Positions 55,280-64,000 of a stretch of 64,000 nt of DNA are shown here, one piece after another (position 1 is the first letter of the stretch; the number at the start of each line of letters is the position of its first letter). A program made the translations under genes and the position numbers. This stretch comes from Choricystis sp. odSpoLacu1 (taxonomy: Eukaryota; Chlorophyta; Trebouxiophyceae): the NCBI GenBank assembly GCA_958009055.1, contig OY253650.1, positions 1 to 64,000 of the forward strand. The letters are read 5' to 3'. The notes under the pieces were generated by a model that ran no database searches, was not told the origin of the DNA, and saw only the letters and a program-made list of their open reading frames with translations.

Positions 55280-57019
55280 TCACTTTTTTTTTCCGAACGC
55301 TTCCGCCAGGCTCATCTGGCCCGCCGCCTTCTTGGCCGCCGGCGCGATGGCCGCCGTGCGGGGCGGCGCCCGTTTCTTGGAGGCGGCGGCAGGCGAGCGC
55401 GGGGGGCCACCACCGCCGGCCGCGGTGGCCGACCGCAGGCGAGCGAGTTCAAAATCGCGCAGCAGCCGGGCCTGCTCCCCCACGTCGACGCCGGCCAGGG
55501 CGCCCGCAGGGCAGGAGAAGGCGGGTGGGCTGGAGGCGGCAGGCTCGGGTGGTGGTGGCGATGGTTGACGCGCGGGGGCGGCGGCCTCTGGTTCCGCCAC
55601 CGCCGCCTCTCCTCCCCCCCCCGCCCCACCAAAAAAGTGGGCGATGGACGCGGCCCCCGTCGCCCGGGGCGGCGCAAAGTCGCCCGCCACCAACACCACG
55701 CGCGAGCAGGGCAGGGCGGCCGCCCCCGCCCTCGCCAGCAGGGCCTGGGCAGCAGTGACGAGCGAGTCGGCAGACGGCGGGGCGACCCCGCCCGCCCCGC
55801 GCGGTGCGGGGCCACTCACGCTGCGCTCCGCGCCGCCGTCGCCGCGCCGCCGGTAGTGCAGGCTCAGCGACCGGGGCGGCCTGCCGTCGTCGGCCAGGCG
55901 GTCGGCGAGTTCATCAGCCAGAATGCGCAGCCAGCGGTCGAGGGCAGCAGCAGTGGGCGCCGGCGTGTCGAGCGATTTCGCAGCGGTCAGCGATTTGGGG
56001 GCCGCCTTCTCAGCCACGGGCGCGTCCGACTCGCCCGCCGCGGTGGCCACGACGGCAGCCGCGCGGGTCAGGTCGGTGTTCAGAGCGGCGGCGACGGTGG
56101 GGAGGGGGGCGGACGCGACATCAGTCGGCGTCGCAAGGCCGGCTGCTGTGAGAGCGTCGCCCAGCTTGCCCCCAAACCCGGGCACCTTGCCCAGGGGCGT
56201 GGCCGCCATCAGCGCCACCGCCTCCCGCCGCGGCACGACGGCCTGCTTGTTGGGCTTGTGGCGGGCGGACGCAATCTTTGCCAGGATTTTGTTGTGGGCG
56301 ACGCCCGCCGACAGCGTCAGCCCCAGCTGCTGCTTCACCTCCCCCCTCAAGGACGCCGCGATGGCCGCGCCCACCGCCAGGCGGGCGTCGTCTGCATTGG
56401 CTGGGTTGAGGGGGGTCGGCACGGCGCCAGGGGCGGCGTCGGCGGCGGCGACAGCAGCGGCTGCCACCGCGGCGCGCGTTGTGGCGGTCGACCCGACGTC
56501 GACGCCCGCCGCCAACGCTGCTGCCGCCATGGCGCGGCCATCCTCGCCGTCCAGGCCTAATGCGGCCGCGACGCCAGGGGTGGCGTCGACGTAAAATTCG
56601 TCGATGCTTGCCTTCTCGACAACACTGCCGGGGGGGGCAGCGGCACGCAGCACGGCCGCCACCCTGCCGCTCATCTCGCGGTACCTGGCCAGGCACGCTT
56701 TGCGCCCCGCTTTGGACGGGCCGGCCGTCCAGGGCACGCCGCCAGGCACATTCACCGTGCCGGCGTCGCGGTCGCCGCCGTCGCCCAGGGTTTGGACGTG
56801 CACCAGTACGAGGGAGGAGCACGCTTTCAGGGCGTCTGGGATGGCTTGGAAGCGAGTCACTCCCTCCGCCCGGGCAGCATAGTTGACCGCGATCAAGCCG
56901 CCCCACTGGCGCACCGCGAGCGGGGTGGTGGGCGGGATGGAGTGGGCGGCGGCTTCAACTTGGGCGTAGAACGCGTCGAGGTCGAGGTGCAAGACGACGC
57001 GCGAGTCGTCGTGCGGCAT
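55280..57019 (-). CDS. POLH: Y-family translesion DNA polymerase eta
   Basis: This is a single exon of 579 aa. Polymerase eta bypasses UV-induced cyclobutane dimers. Catalytic carboxylates are in VVLHLDLDAFYAQVE and VEKASIDEFYVDA. GGLIAVNYAARAEGVTRFQ and ARYREMSGRV match the eta fingers. AGVAHNKILAKIASARHKPN and LGKVPGFGGKLGDAL are the thumb helix-hairpin-helix region. A little-finger domain with SLHYRRRG follows. The C-terminus has two possible PCNA-binding motifs, AASIAHFFG and the extreme QMSLAEAFGKKK (Q-x-x-L-x-x-x-F). No UBZ zinc finger was seen. It is shorter than plant or human eta (about 670-710). It is co-directional with STK19. Confidence 0.92.
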   Translation of the reverse strand: MPHDDSRVVLHLDLDAFYAQVEAAAHSIPPTTPLAVRQWGGLIAVNYAARAEGVTRFQAIPDALKACSSLVLVHVQTLGDGGDRDAGTVNVPGGVPWTAGPSKAGRKACLARYREMSGRVAAVLRAAAPPGSVVEKASIDEFYVDATPGVAAALGLDGEDGRAMAAAALAAGVDVGSTATTRAAVAAAAVAAADAAPGAVPTPLNPANADDARLAVGAAIAASLRGEVKQQLGLTLSAGVAHNKILAKIASARHKPNKQAVVPRREAVALMAATPLGKVPGFGGKLGDALTAAGLATPTDVASAPLPTVAAALNTDLTRAAAVVATAAGESDAPVAEKAAPKSLTAAKSLDTPAPTAAALDRWLRILADELADRLADDGRPPRSLSLHYRRRGDGGAERSVSGPAPRGAGGVAPPSADSLVTAAQALLARAGAAALPCSRVVLVAGDFAPPRATGAASIAHFFGGAGGGGEAAVAEPEAAAPARQPSPPPPEPAASSPPAFSCPAGALAGVDVGEQARLLRDFELARLRSATAAGGGGPPRSPAAASKKRAPPRTAAIAPAAKKAAGQMSLAEAFGKKK

Positions 57020-57180
57020 CGTGTGGAGGGGTGAGGGGGCGCGCCCCGGGAGGGCGCGCGAAGAAAAACGAACTGGGAATCGGTGATGGCGATTGTTTTT
57101 TTCGATCAACAACCTCTGCCGCTTCCTCTCTCTCTCTCTGCGTTCATCTAAGGTCTACATCAAACACACACACACTTCTC

Positions 57181-58237
57181 TCAAGGCAGCCTCAGCACAT
57201 CCCCCCCCGGCGCCCGCGACCGCACGACTGCGCCGGAGCCGATCGCGTCTCGTATCAAAAACCGCGTGCCGAGGCGGGGGCGCGGCGCCCGAGCCAGCGC
57301 TGCCACCACCTCCCGCTCATCCGCTTGGCGGTACCGTTTGCGGGTGAGGGTGCGGGTGAGGGACGCCCGGCCGGCGCGCAGGGCGGTCAGAAAGGGGCCT
57401 GCGGCCGGGGGGGCGAGAAAGAAAGTGTCGCCGTCGCCACGCGCCAGCGCGCCGCAGCGCAGCAGGGCGGCCAGGGACGCGTCAGCGTCGTCTCCAAGGG
57501 CAGTCAGCACTTCCCGTCGGTCGATGGGGCCGGCAGAGCGCAGGGAGGGCAGGGCAGACGCAAGAGCGGCTGCTGCGGGGGGGGTGGGCGCGCCCTTTGG
57601 TGTCACGGCGGCCACCGCCTCCGCCACGGCGGCGCTGAAGTCGCTCACAAAGGCGTACGCGGTGGCGGCGGTGGGCAGCTGCAGGCGCAGGGTGCGCAGA
57701 ATGTTGCGCCGGCTGGTGGGGTGTGGGGTGGGGTGGTGTGTTTTTTTTTCTTTCTACCCCTTCTTTCCTTTCCCTCCCCCCCCCCCACACACACGCACCG
57801 CAACTCGTCCAGCTCGACGTCGGCCGCCCCCCGGTCCGTCACCAGGGCGTGCAACTGGCTGTGCAGCAGGATGGGGCACGTGGGGGGCAGCGGCTGAGTG
57901 TCGTCGGTGGCGGCGTCGGCGCCGCCACTGTCGTCGTCCACACGCTTCCTCACCTTACCCAACCCAAACGTGTCCGCCGCCCAGTGCGCTCGCAGCAGCA
58001 GCAGGGCGGTCATGGCGTCGCTGGGGCACTCCAGCTCGGACGGCGGGATGTCGGGCGGGGGCGGAGGGGCGGGTTCAGGGGGGGGCGTCTGAGTGGGAAA
58101 GGGGTGGTCGCAGGGCTCGTCGGTCCATTGGTTTTCTTGCTGTTCACCGCGCCGCAGCGTCGCTCCCTTTTTCTCTCTCTCTCTCTCGGCCTGCCAGAAC
58201 GCACCTTGTCATCCCGGCCTCGCTTGCGCGGCGGCAT
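57181..58237 (-). CDS. STK19: STK19 homologue, winged-helix transcription-coupled repair factor
   Basis: The exons are 58237-58205 (MPPRKRGRDDK, basic), 58088-57799 and 57712-57181, giving 284 aa. STK19 was named as a kinase but has no kinase fold. In mammals it is a tandem winged-helix DNA-binding protein acting in transcription-coupled nucleotide-excision repair. Matching stretches are CPILLHSQLHALVTDRGAAD with VELDELRRRNILRTLRLQL, then TAYAFVSDF, then winged-helix segments with ILR/LLRCGALARGDGDTFFLA and VLRLP. There are no Walker or HRD motifs. It lies directly upstream of polymerase eta on the same strand. Confidence 0.85.
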
Positions 58238-58383
58238 CGGGGAGGGAAGGGGGAGAGAGGGCCGCCACAGGGCCAGCCCCCACAAAAACGCCCGTCGATT
58301 GTGCGTCACCGATTCTTTGTCGTTTCGTTTCTTCTTTCTACACACCGGCAGGCGACGCACCAGCCCCCCCCTCTCTCTCTCTC

Positions 58384-59362
58384 CTACTCCAGCGGCCTGT
58401 CCCCCGCCACCACCACATCCGCCCGCCCCCTCCCCCCCGCCACCAGCAACGCGTTGGGGGCGTCGTTGGCGTCGATGCGCCCGCGAGACACATCCGGCGG
58501 CACCCCATCCCCCGTCTGCCGCTGGAAGAGGCGGCAGGAGGTCGTTTCGAGCGTCACGTCCACAAACCAGGTTTCATGCAGCAGACGATGGTCGCGCAGG
58601 CGGCACCAGGGGGGGTCGGAGAGCAGCAGGTAGTTTCCCTCCACAATGATCACACGAGCAGCCGGTTCGATCCTCAAACCGCCTGGGGTGGGGTCGCCCA
58701 CGCCGTGGTCAAAGGAGGGCAGAGATGCGCCGGTGCCCGGGGTGGCGACGGAGCGCACGGCATCGACAAAGGACGCCGCGTCGAAAGAGTGGGGCGCCCC
58801 GCGACGTGCAAACGCGGCCGCCGGATCTGGAAACGCGCTCAACTCTGCTTTTGTCAGGTGAAAGCCGTCCATGGGCAGCACGACGGCGGCGTCCGCGTCG
58901 CCCAGGGACGCACACAGGCGGGCGGCGACGGCGGACGCGAGCGTGGATTTGCCGGCGCCGGGGGCGCCCGCCACCCCGATGACCAGGCGAGAGGCGGAGA
59001 TGGGCAGCAATTTCAGGAGTGTCAGCGCTCGGTCGGCCAGGGCGTCGTAGGTGGCGGCCATGGTGGGCAGGTCGATGGTGGTTTGCTGGGGAGGTGGAAG
59101 AAAGGGCTAACGTTTTAACCAAAACAAATAACAAAATGGTTTTCTGCGCTCACAAACACACAAACATACTCACCTGCTTGCCACCAGGTAGGGCTCGTGC
59201 CACGCACGCGCGCGGCAGCGGGTGCGGTGATGGGGACAGCGCGCGCGCCGCACGCCGCGCGAGTGGCGGGTGGGCGCGCCCACCACGCGGACGGCGGCAC
59301 GGCGGCGGTGGGAGCTGCACAGCCGCCGCTGGCGCTGTGGCCGGCAGCAGCGAGCAACGCAT
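58384..59362 (-). CDS. P-loop nucleoside/sugar kinase, PRK/uridine-kinase superfamily, organelle-targeted
   Basis: Exon 1 is 59362-59174 (63 codons, Arg/Pro/Ala-rich transit peptide) and exon 2 is 59085-58384, giving 296 aa. Walker A is IGVAGAPGAGKSTLA. The substrate loop is VVLPMDGFHLTKAEL. FARRGAPHSFDAASFVDAV, PSFDHGVGDP and VIIVEGNYLLL follow in the order of the yeast YFH7 and plant At1g03030-type kinases. A lid Arg lies near LFQRQTGDG. The substrate is not deducible; pantothenate kinase-like and uridine kinase-like readings are both possible. It is head-to-head with the GH1 gene, with 260 bp between starts. Confidence 0.85.
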
Positions 59363-59622
59363 CGAGAAAGAGAGTCCGATCAAAAGAGAGTGTGTGTGTG
59401 GCTTGTTGGGCGCACACACACAGCTCGTCTCGGTTGTTCCTCCATTCCGCGCCCCGCAGCCCCTGCTGCCGCCCCTTCCCACGCCCCCCGCCACACCCCA
59501 TCGCACGTGCACTCGCCTGCGCTTGCGTTGACACTGGTGTGCGCCCCCCCGCGCGCGCCAACCGCCGGCCCTTTTTTTGTTCGAGCGCGCTCGCATTCCT
59601 GGCGGACCGACCCACTCCCCCC

Positions 59623-61452
59623 ATGCCGTCCCTCTCTGCCGCCCTCCTCCTCTTTATGGCCGCCGCCGCGGCCCCCGCCACCGCGGCTCGCGACCTGCGC
59701 GCCTCCCCTGCCCCCGCGCCCGCTGCCGCCGCCCCCTCCTCCTCGGACGTCCCCCCCTTCAAGTGGGGCGTCGCCAACTCGGCCTTCCAAACGGAAGGCG
59801 CCAACAAGGTGGACGGCCGCGGCCCCTCCATCTGGGACGCCTGGATCGCAGACAAGTACAACCTGCCTGATGGCAGCCCAATCAAGTCGTACGAAAACTG
59901 GAAGAAAGACGTCCAAGTCATGAAAGACCTCGGTGTCTCCACCTACCGCTTCTCCCTCTCCTGGCCCCGCTTGCTTCCCAACGGCACAGGGGAGCTGAAC
60001 AAGAAAGCTGTCGACCACTATGGCACCCTGCTTGACGCGCTCAACGATGCTGGCATCACCCCCATGGTGGGGTTGAACCACTTTGACCTCCCGGAAGCTC
60101 TTCAATCCGAGTACGGGGGCTGGACCTCCCCCCGCGTCGTCGCCGACTTTGGTGCCTACGCTGAAGCCGTCTTCAAAGCTCTCGGCAGCAAAGCCAAGCA
60201 CTGGTTGACGCTGAACGAACCCAAAAACATGGCGTCGCTGGGCTATGGGGTGGGCGTCCACGCCCCCTTCATCAAGGACCCGTCGGGAGCCGACCAGTGG
60301 CAGGCGGCGCTGCACATGCTGGAAGCGCACGCTGCGGCTCAGAAAGCGTTCAAAAAAGTGGGGCCCAAGGGTGGGACGATCGGGCTCGCGCTCGACTGCG
60401 AGGGTGTCCTCCCCCTCGACCCCGGCTCCCAGGCCGACAAGGACGCCGCCCAGCGCTACATCGACTTTCGGCTGGGCACTTTTGCCGACCCGATTTGGTT
60501 TGGCAAGTGGCCTGACGCTGTGAAAGCGGGCGTTCCTTCCAACATTCTGCCCCCGCTCCCCGCCAACCTGACCGATTTCTTCAAAGCCAACATGCCCGAC
60601 ACATTCTACATCAACCACTACACGACGAAAATCATTTGGGCCGTCCCCGGCGCCAAGAATGGGTATGGCGACGGCACGGGCGAATTCAACGAGCGGTACG
60701 AATTCAAAAACGGGACCGCGATCGGCAAGCAAGCTGATTCGTCGTGGCTGTACGTCTACCCGGACGGCCTGCGCCAAGTGCTCAACTATGTCAACAAGCG
60801 GTACAAGCCCAAAGACATTGTGCTGTCGGAATCGGGGGTGGACGGTCCCGGCGAGTCCAAGCTGGAGGGGGATGCTGCGCTCGATGACTCCTTCAGAGAA
60901 GACTATTTCAAGGTAAGACAAGGAGAGAGGGTGTGTGGGCATGCACAGGGCGGGTGGGCGGCGGGAAAAGGGGGTGGGGGAGGGGTAGGAAGCGGGCTCG
61001 CGCGTTTCTCACGGTGTTTCAAAAACACGGCGCCTGCGCGGGCGTGGGTGGGCGCCCCCGCCACCCCCCCCGCCCGCGGCGACAACCTCCTCTCATCCGA
61101 TCCTCTCCCCCCCCCACACACACACACACACCAACAGGGCTACGTCGACGCCGCCGTCAAAGCGGTCAAGGAGGACAAAGTGCCGCTCTCCCTGTACGTG
61201 GGGTGGTCCCTCCTCGACGGCCTCGAGTGGCAGGAGGGCATGACGAAACGGTTCGGCATCGTCTACACCGACCCTGCCACCCTGGACCGCACGCCCAAGA
61301 AGTCGGCCTACTGGCTGGCCAACAAGTTTGGCACCCTGAAAAAGGGGGAAGGGAAGGGCGCGGCTGCCGCGGCCGCGCCGGCCAAGGCGGCAGCGGCGGC
61401 GCCTGCGGCCTCCAAGAAGGCGGCCGCTGCGCCGGCTGCCAAGGCGCCGTGA
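59623..61452 (+). CDS. Secreted glycoside hydrolase family 1 (beta-glucosidase-like)
   Basis: The exons are 59623-60912 and 61138-61452, giving 534 aa. The signal peptide is MPSLSAALLLFMAAAAAPATA. The GH1 barrel begins KWGVANSAFQTEGA. RFSLSWPRLLPNG, MVGLNHFDLPEAL, acid/base LTLNEPKN, YINHYTTK, nucleophile VLSESGVDGPGE, and SLYVGWSLLDGLEWQEGMTKRFGIV with YTDPATLDRTPKKSAYWL are all in family order. It ends with an unusual low-complexity Ala/Lys tail of about 40 residues (AAAAPAKAAAAAPAASKKAA), parallel to the tail of the GH5 gene. It may be wall-anchored. The natural glycoside substrate is unknown. Confidence 0.95.
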   Translation: MPSLSAALLLFMAAAAAPATAARDLRASPAPAPAAAAPSSSDVPPFKWGVANSAFQTEGANKVDGRGPSIWDAWIADKYNLPDGSPIKSYENWKKDVQVMKDLGVSTYRFSLSWPRLLPNGTGELNKKAVDHYGTLLDALNDAGITPMVGLNHFDLPEALQSEYGGWTSPRVVADFGAYAEAVFKALGSKAKHWLTLNEPKNMASLGYGVGVHAPFIKDPSGADQWQAALHMLEAHAAAQKAFKKVGPKGGTIGLALDCEGVLPLDPGSQADKDAAQRYIDFRLGTFADPIWFGKWPDAVKAGVPSNILPPLPANLTDFFKANMPDTFYINHYTTKIIWAVPGAKNGYGDGTGEFNERYEFKNGTAIGKQADSSWLYVYPDGLRQVLNYVNKRYKPKDIVLSESGVDGPGESKLEGDAALDDSFREDYFKVRQGERVCGHAQGGWAAGKGGGGGVGSGLARFSRCFKNTAPARAWVGAPATPPARGDNLLSSDPLPPPHTHTHQQGYVDAAVKAVKEDKVPLSLYVGWSLLDGLEWQEGMTKRFGIVYTDPATLDRTPKKSAYWLANKFGTLKKGEGKGAAAAAAPAKAAAAAPAASKKAAAAPAAKAP

Positions 61453-61692
61453 AGAGTGAGATGGTGTGCCCCGGTCAATATGAACGACGATAGGTTTTTT
61501 CTTTCCACGATCCCGGCACCGCCGACTTTGCATAGTCGAGCGCGTGCGGTGTGATGTGTGTGGGGGCGACAGAGAGCGGTTTGGGAAGCCACGCGCGTGT
61601 AAGCACCGTGTTGTGTGTCACAAACAACGAAAGAAAAACGAAACAACCCCCTTTTTGATGTATGTCCTCTCCCTCCCTCCACCCCTCCACCT

Positions 61693-63293
61693 TCACGCGG
61701 GCGCCTTGCCCTTGGCCGTTTCGTACGCGGCCGCCCCGGACGATGCCGCCCCCTGCACCCCGTCCCCCCGCCGCGCCGCGTCGGCGGCCGCGACGGCGCC
61801 CGCAGCCAGCGCCTCTGCGTCGGACCCACCGCCCGGCAGCTGACCAGGCGCCAGCTCCAGCGTCAGCGCGCGTTTGAGCTCGACGGCGGTGGCTTTGGCG
61901 TCCGCCAGGTCGGCCGCCGCAGCAGCTGCCGCGCCCGTCACCACAGCATCCACCTTGTCCTGCAGACTCTGCGCTTCAGCCGCAACAGCAGCGAGGGACG
62001 CCGCCTCACCAGCCGAGGGCGGCGGCAGCCCCGCTTTTGCGAGCGCGGCCGTCGTGGTGACGTGCGCCGCGGACTCGGCCTCCACAACAGACGCAGAGCG
62101 CGAGAAGAGGCGCTTGATCTTGTCGGAGGAGGCGGGCGCCCCGCTCTGGGCCGCTGCCTCTTCATCAACCGTCGCGGCCTCGCTCTTGGACCCGCCGCGC
62201 GAAAACGCGCGCGACAGAAAGGAGCCCGATTTCTGGGGCGGGGGCGCCGTGCCTGCCTCCCCGCCACCGGCCGCGGGCTTGGGCGCGTCATCGCCCGCGG
62301 CTGGTTTGGTCCGGCGCGCGGCGGCGGCCGCAGCGCCCGCGGCAGCGGTCGTTGCCGCTGCGGCCGCCGTCAGGCCGCCACCGCCGCCACCGCCGCCACC
62401 GCTGCGCGCGCTGGTCGAAGGAGGCAGCCCCCCCGCCCCCTCCCCACGCTCAGCGGCGGCCAGCTTGGCGGCGACGGCGGCGGCGGTGGTGTCGTCGGCA
62501 CCACCATCCAGAGCGCTCGTGCTGCACACCCCTCCCGGCGGCCCCTCCCCCAGCCCCCGCGCCAGCAACGGGGCCAGCAGCCAGCCGATCCCAGAGAGCG
62601 CGCCCGTGATCCAGCCCCAGTTGGGCCAGATGGGGGGACGCTTGCCAAGGGCGGCGTCGGAGGAGGCAGCCCGCGCCAAAGCGAGGCCGACGATTGCGTA
62701 GAACACGGCCAAAGTCGCCAGCAGGCCTCCACCCAGGACAATGGACAGCGGCAGCAGGGAGGGGCCGCGCGCCCGGCCAAACAGGGCGAGAATGGCAGCC
62801 GCGGCGGCCGCGGCGGCCGCCGCGCCGAGCCAGCACCCAAGAGCTGTGCCGACACCGCCCGCCGCGCGGTTCAGGTCCCACAGATCGCCGCTTGACGGCG
62901 TGCCCCGGGACGCAGAGTAGCCTGCATAGCCGGCGGACGTGCTGTAAAGGTCGGACACGGGGTTGGTGCCGCGCTGAAACGCCCAGCGCTGGTTGTAGCC
63001 GACCACCCCCCCCCGCGCCGCCCCAAACAGGGGGGCGGCGGCCAGGGCAGAGGTGAGGGCGAGCAGGGTGGTGAGGGCCAGGTTGTGGGTCTGTGTGTGT
63101 GGGGGGGGGTGTGGGGAGGTTGGATGACACCGCCTCGCGCATGGTTCCCTCGTGTGCCCGACCCACTCTGCAATTCCGCGGCCCCCGCCGCGCCCCCTCG
63201 CAGCCAAGCCCCCCTCCCCACCGTGGTTCAAACGCCACTCACCTTCCACCCACGTCCCGCTAGGCAGCCGAGCGGCTGGTCGGGGCCCGGCAT
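61693..63293 (-). CDS. Multi-pass membrane protein of unknown function
   Basis: Exon 1 is 63293-63243 (17 codons) and exon 2 is 63090-61693, giving 482 aa. The N-terminal half has four hydrophobic segments ([80 protein letters not shown]) with polar, Tyr/Ser-rich loops (GYNQRWAFQRGTN). The tetraspan layout recalls claudin/PMP22-like folds but without their motifs. The C-terminal half is soluble, with Gly/Ala-rich linkers and a predicted helical region. No family is recognised. It is convergent with the GH1 gene. Confidence 0.65.
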
Positions 63294-63679
63294 TGTTGTG
63301 GGCGGCAAAAAAACGGCGGCGCTGCGGAAAACGAAGAGAGAAAACGAAGAGAGTGAGTTGGCAAGGAGAGAAAAGGTTTTTCCTTTCACAGCCCCCACCC
63401 CGCAGGTCCCCTCCCTATCTCTCTCGGCTGAAGGGTGTGTGGTGTATGTCACAGTGCTTTTGTTGTTTCGTAGAGTAAAATAAAAAGAAGGGGTCGTCGT
63501 TTTGTTGTTGGTTTGGGTCAAAAGGTTAAGAGAGAGCGCAAAAAAAACACGCGCAGCGCCAGGGAGGGGGGGTACAGTGTCCGAGCGCGTGTCGAAAACA
63601 CACACAATGAAAGAGACACACACGGGAAGACAAAAAGAAAAAGGCCAAGCAAAAGAGATGGAGGGAGGGTTGGGCCTTT
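63294..63679. other. Intergenic at the right end
   Basis: This is an A-rich patch (AAAAAAGAAAA, TAAAATAAAAAGAAGG near 63475-63495). It is less GC-rich than the genes and probably holds the tail-gene promoter and the partial gene's 3' flank. Nothing coding is recognised. Confidence 0.45.
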
Positions 63680-64000
63680 TCACGCGCCACCCGCCGCAGC
63701 AGCCGCCGCCACCGCCGCCACCGCCGCCTCCACCTCCCCCCAGTCCCGCACCACGGTAATGCGGTCGCCGTGGGTGTCGGGGCACAACGCGCCGGGGAGC
63801 AGCTTGGCCCAGGGGTAGGCTCCCGCTTCATCGAATAAAAGGACGTTGACCCCCGCTGCCGCACACTCCAGCGCGTACCGAGGGTTGTCGTCGATCAACA
63901 GGGTGGCCCCCAGGGACGCGCACATGTCGGCTTTGGAGGTGGACGCGCCACCGTGCAGGGCCCAGTGGTTGCCAAAGTGGACGCCGCCGGTGTCGAACAG
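63680..64000 (-). CDS. HAD-superfamily hydrolase, C-terminal fragment (gene runs off the window)
   Basis: The C-terminal about 106 residues are seen, continuous to the window edge, with the start beyond 64000. Motifs HFGNHWALHGGASTSKADMC and ATLLIDDNPRYALECAAAGV with VLLFDEAGAYPW fit the last half of HAD-like phosphatases. These have a Lys in motif III, then L-I-D-D-N in motif IV coordinating Mg2+, then the late G-[IV]-x-[VL]-[LI]-[FL]-F-D strand. The substrate is unknown. The ending is poly-Ala. Confidence 0.78.
   Translation of the reverse strand: MFDTGGVHFGNHWALHGGASTSKADMCASLGATLLIDDNPRYALECAAAGVNVLLFDEAGAYPWAKLLPGALCPDTHGDRITVVRDWGEVEAAVAAVAAAAAAGGA

Noticed and set aside
1..64000. CRISPR arrays, prophage, insertion sequences, tRNA or rRNA genes
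   Set aside because: None seen. The sequence is eukaryotic and every repeat found is telomeric, microsatellite or a short tandem duplication.

Overview
This window is the left end of a nuclear chromosome of a very GC-rich, compact photosynthetic eukaryote, most likely a green microalga. It opens with telomeric CCCTAA repeats. Most genes carry zero to four short GT-AG introns. The green-lineage evidence is a plastid omega-3 desaturase with plant-type histidine boxes, a plant-type ferritin, a plastid-type sigma factor, a ferrochelatase with a C-terminal LHC-like motif, and a RUNKEL/ULK4 pseudokinase. The telomere unit is TTAGGG, not the plant TTTAGGG or the Chlamydomonas TTTTAGGG. I cannot name the species.

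Layout. 1-294 is telomere and 295-961 is a gene-free subtelomere. About 37 protein genes follow, roughly one per 1.7 kb. 0.9-6.4 kb: secreted ShKT-domain protein, TraB-family protein, ferritin. 6.9-15.5 kb: two small unknown genes, MsrA, omega-3 desaturase, a CRAL-TRIO (Sec14-like) protein and an ankyrin protein. 15.6-27.8 kb: symplekin, an SR-like protein, a SAC3/GANP protein, the RUNKEL/ULK4 pseudokinase, a sigma factor and MsrB. 28-36.8 kb: ribulose-phosphate epimerase and APC1, with an acyl-CoA-binding protein gene nested antisense inside an APC1 intron. 37-47.6 kb: GH5 hydrolase, ferrochelatase, bL31m-like protein, 2OG-Fe(II) oxygenase, a polyproline-linked secreted protein and proteasome alpha-3. 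47.8-64 kb: eEF2-kinase-like alpha-kinase, EBP2, a four-CBS AMPK-gamma-like protein, a PPR protein, a membrane RING protein, DNA polymerase eta, an STK19 homologue, a P-loop kinase, a GH1 beta-glucosidase, a membrane protein and a partial HAD hydrolase.

The genes are mostly unrelated housekeeping functions, and no operon-like system is visible. Themes that recur are plastid metabolism and redox repair (desaturase, MsrA, MsrB, epimerase, ferrochelatase, ferritin, sigma factor), mRNA and rRNA processing (symplekin, SR-like, SAC3, EBP2), cell cycle and cytokinesis (APC1, RUNKEL), UV-damage handling (polymerase eta beside STK19), and secreted carbohydrate-active or wall proteins (GH5, GH1, ShKT, polyproline protein). 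Many neighbours are head-to-head with 100-260 bp between start codons, implying shared promoters.

Exon boundaries were assigned by eye from GT(GC)-AG signals and reading-frame continuity. Four genes need a one-base frame correction at long C/G homopolymers to give full-length proteins. Those are flagged as probable sequence errors rather than pseudogenes.
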